Made by a program: the position numbers and the translations under genes. Shown here in pieces: positions 56,833 to 64,000 of a DNA stretch of 64,000 nucleotides. Under the pieces are notes generated by a model. That model was given only the letters and a program-made list of their open reading frames with translations. It was not told the origin of the DNA and searched no databases. Within the stretch, counting starts at the first letter, position 1; the number at the start of each line of letters is the position of its first letter. Origin of the DNA: Reticulitermes speratus (lineage: Eukaryota; Arthropoda; Insecta; Blattodea; Rhinotermitidae); NCBI GenBank assembly GCA_021186555.1, contig JAJKFL010000042.1, forward strand, positions 30,421,215 through 30,485,214, given 5' to 3'.

Positions 56833-56869
56833 GGCCTGATGATGGCTCTTTGAGCTGAAACCGGTAGCC
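56833..56869 (+). ncRNA. hammerhead ribozyme-like motif, best match in the window
   Basis: Stem I 5' strand GGC (56833-56835), CTGATGA (56836-56842), one U, stem II GGCTC/GAGCT with TTT loop, GAAA (56857-56860, the last A pairing in stem III), palindromic stem III ACCGGT, A at the cleavage position (56866), then GCC (56867-56869) pairing with GGC. All core positions match a type I hammerhead except the additional U before stem II. Predicted cleavage is after 56866. Confidence 0.8.
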
Positions 56870-57215
56870 TGATTACGTATTGCAAGTGAATGTTTTGGTT
56901 GTGACTGTACTATTGATAAGCGTACAATATACTTTATGTTTTATTTTAAAAGTTGTATTTACATATTCCGAAGCTTTTTATTTTATTTTTCAAATTTCCA
57001 ATGAACTAGTCATAAGCCGATTTCAGTAGCTGATTTCGGCTGGAGGGTCAATCACGTAAAACATTTGATATTATCATGTCTACAAAATCTGTGTTTTTAA
57101 AATTTCGATTTGCAGAGGCTGCAGCCCGGGAGGCCCCCTTTGATGCGCGTCTGGTTCTCTGGTGCCATGCATAGCATTTTACATTAATGTGATGTGTGTA
57201 ACTTATTAACGTCTT

Positions 57216-57216
57216 A

Positions 57217-57261
<45 letters not shown>

Positions 57262-57348
57262 GGTTTACACACACGCGCGCGCACACCCACCCACACATAC
57301 ACACACACATATGTAGGCTAATATATATATATATATATATATATATGA
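57216..57348. repeat. compound (TA)n and (AC)n microsatellite
   Basis: (TA)n at about 57218-57257, then an AC-rich run with cgcgcgcgc and cacccaccca (57266-57311), then a second (TA)n at 57321-57347. Open frames here are artefacts. Confidence 0.92.
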
Positions 57349-57359
57349 TATCTGTCGAA

Positions 57360-58050
57360 TTACATGGGGATTTCTTCACTTTATGTCTAGGAAATACCAC
57401 TACCAATATTTAGGTCAGCGTAATTTTAAGCTTGGTAAAGAGACCCACAATTTAATGTGTGGTGGTAAAGGCAGTTCTATGCCTGCCGTGGCCATTAGAA
57501 TTTTATTTTCTGTAATAATCACAGTGGCTCTCCTTATTTTATTTCACGGGGTTAGGCCGACAGACGGTTAGAAAAAGGGGAAGGTTACCACATTCAATTG
57601 CTTTGGCCTGACTTTGGTTTTACCTTCACGCCTACATACATCTTCTTACTTAAAATATTGATTTTTGCTTGCCTATTTCTTAGTGCAGAACCATGTAACA
57701 AAGGAGAGATAGGCCTATATTCTACATACTGAACGCGTCTCTAAATAAGCCACTGACAGAAAAATGGTACAGGTGATCACAATAGCGACGTGGACATCAG
57801 TAAAAGAGTGGCGGAAGACGTAAATGTTACTTTCTTCATAATTACCTGATCGCTTTCTGTTGTCCCTTGCGTGGTATTAATATTGTAAAACGTTTAAAGT
57901 AACTGTTCTGTTTACAGGATTCACCGAAAAAGGAAAACGATCTGCCTTTCGATTCGTGGCGCTTTCGCAACAAGAATGTTGCAAACACGTGCTTTCTCTT
58001 TTCTTCATGTATGACCATCTATCATGTCAGTTCGATGCAATCTGTGCCAA
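57360..58050. other. unassigned sequence
   Basis: About 690 bases. A 62-codon frame (57383-57571) ends with a hydrophobic stretch (ILFSVIITVALLILF) but has no recognised family, splice context or start signal. Confidence 0.35.
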
Positions 58051-58055
58051 AAGAA

Positions 58056-58195
58056 GTAAGAGACTTATGTAACAGCAACGAGTGCACCATTCTGTAATTT
58101 ATGTATACCATATTTTACATAGCTCGGAGCTATGTAAAATATGGTATACATAAATTATAGAATAGTGCATTTGTTTGTCTTACTTAGTCTCTTAC
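58056..58195. repeat. 140-bp near-perfect palindrome
   Basis: Arms begin gtaagagac and end gtctcttac; the inner 40 bases on each side (tgcaccattctgtaatttat, gtataccatattttacatag and their complements) pair almost without mismatch around agctcggagct at 58121-58131. It could be a MITE or a hairpin RNA source; no coding content. Confidence 0.9.
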
Positions 58196-58260
58196 TTGTC
58201 ACAATGAACCGAATAAATAATGTAAATGTGTCAAAACATTTAATTTTGGACAACATAAGT

Positions 58261-60490
58261 TAAAAATGCCTGGAACAGATATTGACTCTGACCACAGATT
58301 TCTGGTTGCGAAGATCTGCACCAGATTGAAGAAAATTATAAGCTTCCAAAAGCGAAAACCAAGATGGGATCTGGAGAAATTAAATGTTCAACAACAGAAA
58401 GTGCAAGATTCTCTAGAAGAAACTCGGTGCAATCGAATGTGAAATTGGGAATGTGGAAGTGCAGTGGAACAATATCAAGAACTATGTGTTAGTTACTATG
58501 AGTGATTTGGTTGGGAAAGTCTACAGGAAAGCAAGAAAACCATGGATTACACAGGAAATGATCAATAAAATGGATCAACGGGGGAAATGGAAGAATGTAA
58601 ACAACGAAAAAGGAAGAAAGAACTAGTGAAGACTGAGGAACGAATTGAAAAGGGCCCCAGACAAAGTCAAGAAGGAATATCTTGAGAGCATATGTAACGA
58701 AATCATGGAATTTCAAAGAACGGGACATTATGATTTAATGTACATGAATATGAAGGAACCAGATTGGAAAGGAAACCGTGTTATTCAAAACACTGGCACT
58801 GAAGAGTCTAAAGGGAATATAAGAGTAAATAAGAGACAAGTAATGAAAATTTGGGAGAATTATATTACAGAGCTCTACGATCAACCTAATCGACCAGAAA
58901 ACCTAGAAGTCGAAACTGAAGGGGAAGTAGATGCAGACGAGAAAGGCCTTTATATTTTGCAAAGTGAAGTGGAAAAAGCGATCAAGATGATGAGGGATAA
59001 GAAGGCCACAGGAGATGATGATGTACCTGGGGATGTACTTAAATTGTTGGGAGAAGATGGTCTCAGAATAATGACACAACTGATCAACAACATATATGAA
59101 ACTGGACAGTGGCCCAGGGATTTCATTGAATTTACAATAATTGCCTTAATGGAGAACTCAAAAGCTACAAAATGCAGCGACCATCGCAAAATTAGCCTCA
59201 TCGCACATACAGCAAAAATACTAGCGATCATACTTAGAAGAAGGATTGGAAGGAAAATTGAGGACGCACTTAGAGAAGATCAGTTTGGATTTAGAAGAGG
59301 AAAAGGAACTATGGGCGCAGTTGGGATACTGAGAATAATATCAGAAGGAGCTACATAGATGAGGAATTGTGTGCCTGTTTCATAGACTGCCACAAGGCAT
59401 TTGACCGTGTAAACTTGACCAAATTAATGCAGATGCTAAAGGTAACTGGTATCGACTGGCGCGAAATAATATCGATCAGAAAATTGCACATGTATCAGAG
59501 AGTTAAAATAAAACTGAACTAAGAAGAGGCAAGAAGTGTGAAGATTGGAAGAAGATTTAGGCAAGGATGCTGTTTGTCGCTAATTATATTCAAATTGTGC
59601 AGCGAATACCTTACCAAGAAAGCTCTTGAAGGGTTTGTGAACTTCAAAATGGGAAGAGAAGTAATTCGCACTGTGAAATATGCAGATGCCCTTGTGCTAC
59701 TGGCTAAGGCAGAAACGGTGCTACAGGTAATGATTGATAGACTAATTGAAATTTGAACATGCTATGGAATGGAAATGACCGTGCAGAAAACAAAGGTAAT
59801 GAAATCTCAAAGCAACCATCCCCAATGCAAATTATGATAGATCAAAAACAACTGGTGAATGTGGAATATTTCAGCTATTTGGGTAGCATGATAACAAATG
59901 ATGCAAGATGTACACATGAAATTAAATCCAGTATTTTCATGACGAAAGCAGCATTCAACAAGAAGAAGGGTCTTTTCACCAGCAAATTGAACTTAAATTT
60001 AAGGAAGAAACTGGTAAAATGCTACATTTGGATCGTAGCTTTATATGAAGCTGTAATTTGGACACTTCGGAAAGTAGATGAGAAATAACTGGAAGGTTTT
60101 GAAATGTGATGCTGGAGAAGGATGGAGAAGATCATTTGGACCGATCGTGTGAGGAATGAAGTAGTGTTAAAAAGAATCAAGGAGAAGAGGAGTTTTCTGC
60201 AAACAATAAAATGCAGGAGGGCTAATTGAATTGGTCTCGTCTTGCCTAGGAACTGTCTTCTGAAACGTTATCGAAGGAAAGATAAAGGGAAAGATAGAAG
60301 TGACGGGAAGACGAGGAAGAAGACGTAAGAAGCTACTTATGACCTTGATAGAGGATACTGTAAATTGAAAGAGGAAGTACTAGATCGCAATACGTGGAGA
60401 ACTCGCTTCGGAAGAGTCTATGGAATTGTCATGAGGCAGACAACAGAATGAATGAATGAATGAATGAATGGATGAATGAATGAGTGAATG
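58261..60490 (+). pseudogene. RTE-like LINE, second copy, broken
   Basis: Starts with the end of the endonuclease (TDIDSDHRFLVAKI at about 58273), then an RT frame 58645-59358 with MRDKKATGDDDVPGDVLK, NNIYETGQWPRDF, HRKISLIAHTAKILA and EDQFGFRRGKGTMGAVG. After a stop near 59358 it continues CACFIDCHKAFDRVN (catalytic Asp kept here), RRFRQGCCLSLIIF and YADALVLLA, where the second Asp of the YADD box is lost. More frame changes occur near 59520 and 59755, then VEYFSYLGSMITND, AAFNKKKGLF and YCKLKEEVLDRNTWR. It ends in a (GAAT)n tail at 60449-60490. It belongs to the same broad group as the copy at 16541. Confidence 0.88.
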
Positions 60491-60499
60491 AATAAAGAT

Positions 60500-60780
60500 A
60501 AAAATAACGGACCCTTAACCTGAAGACATACGTACGTTTCTGTGAGGACCTGTAGTTTAACTCGGTAGATATTTATCGGACGGAACAGTGTTTTGTGCGA
60601 AAGTTGCGGGGGAGGGGGGGAACACACCTTTTATGCCTAACGCACGTTTTCCCACAACTTTTCCGCTTTCCACAGTAATTATACAAAACGGTTTTTATGT
60701 TATTCATACTGTGCACATTCTTATAATTAATACATTAACCAACATATGACTTAATAAAATGCAATTCAAGACAAGTATTA
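60500..60780. other. unassigned sequence after the LINE tail
   Basis: No recognised features; a G-rich run lies near 60608-60620. Confidence 0.4.
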
Positions 60781-60783
60781 AAC

Positions 60784-60821
60784 TCCTACATATTTCGGCA
60801 CCGGGGTGCCATCATCAGGGA
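60784..60821 (-). ncRNA. hammerhead ribozyme-like motif (GAAAU variant)
   Basis: On the minus strand: TCC, CTGATGA, one U, a perfect GGCACC/GGTGCC stem with CC loop, GAAA, a short stem III ATATGT (one G-U pair), A at the cleavage position, then GGA pairing with TCC. The stem II loop of two bases is tight, and stem III is weaker than in the two best motifs. Confidence 0.65.
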
Positions 60822-60829
60822 TTTATTGT

Positions 60830-61335
60830 AGCGCCCTTATTGGGACGAATAACATATTAAAATATTAAAATTCAAAATACACAAAGTTAATGAGCGTAAA
60901 ATTACATGATTGTGATATTAAAAGTGAGCCGTTCCAGGTATATAAGTTCGTAGTTGTTTATATTCTGTATGGGGTGTGATAACAACCATCTGTCTCGATC
61001 TTACGTGATCCATAGAGATCTCGTCCAGATGGAGTGTATGAAGCATGTCGTGTCGACACAACACGCTTCACCCAAATCAGTCAAGAAATAAGAAAAGTAA
61101 TGGTGGAAACTCATTTAGTCCTGTAAGTAAAGCACCACTCTCACCGAATCCGTTTTCATGAAACTCACGCTTGCTCAGCGACGTTCTTATAAAAATTCCT
61201 GTAAACTTTTATAAAAATCTGGCCAACTATTTGGTAGCTGCTTCTAGGCCGCAGAGAGACATACGGATGGACGGGTCACCACATAAGGGGTTTTTTTTTC
61301 ACGTCGTAAAGGAAGCCTAATAATTGAATAAAGCT
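60830..61335. other. unassigned sequence
   Basis: About 500 bases, no recognised genes. A palindromic gtcgtgtcgacacaac lies at about 61048-61063. Confidence 0.4.
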
Positions 61336-61339
61336 ATCT

Positions 61340-61500
61340 CACCTCGGAAAAGCCAGGTGAATCAATGTGGGATTTGAGATGGAAAATCGGCACTGAGAAA
61401 GGGGTTTCTCCGAGTCCTACGTCGTATATCGGTATCACTCAACCGACTCTCCATATTCATTTATCTATCACCGACGCTATAGAGTTTCAGTAGCTGACAT
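61340..61500 (+). repeat. SINE family D, diverged copy 3
   Basis: Shares aatgtgggatttgagatgga, atcggcactgagaaaggggt and ttctccgagtcctac with the copy at 54692. Box B is lost. Confidence 0.55.
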
Positions 61501-61811
61501 CATTTCTAAATAACGAAATAAAGAGAGAAAACTTGTACCACCTGAATTTATAGGCTTATATGTAAGTCTGAGCCACTGACGTCATCTTTAAGTGACCAAA
61601 TAACAAAAAATACGTCATGTGCCAAGTCCCTTATCCCTATTGATACAATCCAGAATAAGCAGAACCGGCCCTATCATTGTTTTCAGTTCTTTTCAGAACA
61701 AAACCTCGGATACTCCGACTTTGAAAGTCCTTTTCAGCTACCTGTTCTCGAGTTACAGATGTCTTTGTAGAGAACCGGCGTAGATAATATTACAATACCT
61801 CTTGCCTGCCC

Positions 61812-62110
61812 TCTATTTTGTGTGGAGAATAGGCTACGGGCTGAGTGACCGAGGACTCGTCCTTCGATTCCCGGCAGGAGCAAGAGACATATCTTCTCTA
61901 GAAGGTCCAGATTGGCTCTTAGTCCTACCCAGCCCATGGTGCAATGCATGTTGAGGAATGTTTTTCCGAGGGTAGACCGACTGAGGAGTGAAGCGCACCA
62001 CTTGGCACCTTCTACTAAAAACAGTGCTGAGGTTAAGAATGAAAAAGCTATGCCCCAAATTTCCACAATGCCACAACCCTTTCAGCCTAATGGCTACTTT
62101 ACTTACTACC
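61812..62110 (+). repeat. SINE family A, copy 5 (diverged)
   Basis: A tRNA-like head (gaataggctacgggctgagt, gtccttcgattcccggcagg), a body with aaggtccagattggctctta and cctacccagcccatggtgca, and cagtgctgaggttaagaatg at the 3' part, parallel to the family A copies. Confidence 0.7.
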
Positions 62111-62114
62111 AGGT

Positions 62115-64000
62115 TTAATTCTTCACTCGCAATGGGCTTTAAATTCCAAATACTGCCCAACACGAAGAGGTTTTAAACTTGTAGTACCCTAAAATACATT
62201 CACGGCCTTAACAGTGCACCGAAGGCTTCTGAAAGTAAGGAATTAAAAGGTCCGTACAATGCATCGAGGCAGTCAGTTAATAGTGTGCACAGAAAGAACT
62301 ACACATTAGTTTCACCTTCCGTTTATTTTAGATTCTTACACGCATAGTACAGTAGCGTGAGATAGAGAGAGAGAGCGCAAGAGAGTGTGTTTAATTTTGA
62401 TTGAGGTAGGGACCAACGGCGACTGATGTAAATGCGGTAATGATTCTTGGGGTCAGACTAAGAGCAGCTGACCCAATCATAACTCGTCGAGGACTTTATC
62501 CACTTACTTAATTTAGAGGGCTTTTACGCAGTGCCGACGAGAATGAATGTGGGGCCAGTTGCGAAACTAAATGCGGGGCAGGGACATAAGCAAACTATCA
62601 AACAAGAAAACGGGGAGAACGTAAAATTTGTCCACATTGGATACAAAAGTAATACTAAAGTACAGCACAAAAGACTGAAAAAAAACAGTTTAGAATAGGA
62701 ATTTAAATAGATTTTATAGAATTTTCCTGTCTTCTTTCGATGCAAATTCAGAAATTATATTGCCACAATTTAAACGTCCCGCATTTTCGTTTTTTGATTT
62801 ATAAAATTTCTAAGGAAGGAAAGCACTCTTAAGTAATCGTTGATCGAAGGCAGGTTTTTAATGTTTCAGTTTTGAAAAGATGGCTCCACCGTAGTCATTG
62901 TAACGGATGTTGTTAGCAGTATCCTTAAAACTATAAAAATGTGTGGTTAAATTTCAGAGGGGTTGTTACTGATAAAATATTTTAGTACGTTAGCTGAACT
63001 TTTGGCTAGCACCTCGTAAATATACGGTATCCAAGATATTATCTTCTGAAGCGTTCAGAAAATTTGTGCGGCGTTTCTTGGGCAAATGTAGACGCTATGG
63101 ATCGGCCGCTTCTTTCGGAGTCAGGTGTGATCTGGTTTGCCACGTGACACTCGCTTTTCCAAGTGACCAGCTCTGTACAAAGGGTCGATTTTCTCTGCTG
63201 CCTGCCGCATCGATCAGGTTACCATAACAACACACAAGATCTTCCCCATCCCGTCGCCATGACGACTCATCTGGCTGACGCCAGATACACTCATTCAACC
63301 ATTAATCATCACAACGTTCCCAGTCGTGAACGCAGCAATATGCGATTGATTCGGAAGATCCTCAGTAGGAATTAAACCTCTTACAATCTAATATGATTTA
63401 GAACAAAACCAGGAGGTTCAGAGGTTCTAAAAAAGACGGTCAATAAGTAGTATCCGTAAGAGTAGAGTGATCTCTTGTCAAACGCGGGGGTTAAAGAGAA
63501 TATTCACAGCCTCCTGGCAAAAACCGTGCTGAGCAAAACAGCTTTGCCCACATTTCTTAGGGGAAAAATAGGGTTACCTGAACGCGGACACTTACGGCCC
63601 CCTCCGATTTCTTAAAAGTATACACACTTCTATTAACTAAACATTTTCAACAGTGCTTGGTTAGTTGATGCTGCCAGCTACTGCGGCGGTTAAATGAGTA
63701 ACCGCCTGCGTTTATCGGCGTGTATTTATAATTTTTAGCCTTCGGATTTTTTTCCATATAATATTTAGTTATTTTCAACTGGATATATTCACTACCGAGG
63801 TGTGAAAAACCGCGTTTTGCGGAAGGCTCATGTGTTGGACAAAGCTTTGTTTCTAGTTTGGTCTCTAGAAATTCTGTTATGATAACAGGGTAGTGGTGAT
63901 ATCACTATAGCCTAACCATTAGGGTATTCTGCTAGTAGGTACAGTATACACTGGGATGGTTTAGTTAGTAAAGTGAATGGTTAGAGGCTGCAAGACTGGG
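62115..64000. other. unassigned intergenic sequence to the right edge
   Basis: About 1.9 kb. Contains (GA)n around 62366-62382, and at 63218-63231 and 63253-63266 two RFX/X-box-like sequences (gttaccataacaac and gtcgccatgacgac). No coding motif recognised. Confidence 0.4.

Noticed and set aside
57048..57406. Reverse frames of 66-86 codons around the TA/AC repeats
   Set aside because: Translations of microsatellites (repeated IYIYIY and VCVRAR).
63218..63266. Two RFX/X-box-like sites 21 bases apart
   Set aside because: Each departs from the consensus in at least two positions and no gene start was found nearby; noted only as a weak pattern.
1..64000. CRISPR arrays, bacterial operons or phage genes
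   Set aside because: No regularly spaced short repeats with unique spacers and no prokaryotic gene organisation; introns and eukaryotic repeats dominate.

Overview
The window looks like a piece of a large, repeat-rich arthropod genome, most likely an insect. It has short protein exons separated by kilobase introns, GT-AG splice sites, several tRNA-headed SINE families, and decayed non-LTR, Penelope-like, Tigger/pogo, mariner and piggyBac elements. The repeat mix resembles that of cockroaches and termites (Blattodea), but that placement is an inference from general resemblance. No bacterial operons, rRNA, functional tRNA genes or CRISPR arrays were seen.

The backbone is one host gene on the plus strand, PISD (mitochondrial phosphatidylserine decarboxylase). 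Six exons run from about 8.6 kb to 40.35 kb: an N-terminal membrane segment, the SPADG and [11 protein letters not shown] motifs, and a last exon with the LGST self-cleavage site. The reading phases of exons 3 and 4 do not match, so a small exon may still be hidden in intron 3. A second host gene probably begins at 48.08 kb: a signal-peptide exon of 44 codons ending in a clean splice donor, with the rest not found here.

Layout: 0-2.9 kb, decayed LINE. 3.3-7.5 kb, SINEs and a 253-bp tandem duplication. 8.5-15.3 kb, PISD exons 1-3 with a mariner carrying 455-bp inverted arms, a short Tigger element and small hairpins. 15.7-19.3 kb, a SINE with a 16-bp target duplication, then a Tigger-like element invaded by an RTE-like LINE. 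21.5 kb, PISD exon 4. 21.7-37 kb, a 15-kb intron holding a piggyBac remnant, a Penelope-like fragment, three related LINE copies (two with 98-bp minisatellites in opposite orientation), a mariner remnant and a 2.37-kb solo LTR that splits a LINE at an exact 4-bp duplication. 37-40.4 kb, PISD exons 5 and 6 around a Tigger pseudogene and a Penelope GIY-YIG fragment. 41.66-43.03 kb, an open reading frame resembling the N-terminal part of a virus- or Maverick-type family B DNA polymerase, flanked by identical 30-bp direct repeats. 48-64 kb, the secreted-protein exon, two LINE remnants, SINEs, a 140-bp palindrome and intergenic DNA.

The most notable unlisted structure is a scattered set of hammerhead-ribozyme-like motifs: a CTGATGA box, a hairpin, then GAAA. 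At least three (48.70, 56.83 and 60.78 kb) also keep pairing stem I strands and a six-base palindromic stem III, the pattern described for minimal ribozymes of Penelope-like elements. Others flank the Penelope fragment at 39.3-39.9 kb or are decayed. Mobile-element coding regions are almost all broken; their interest lies in nesting order, precise insertion scars and these RNA motifs.
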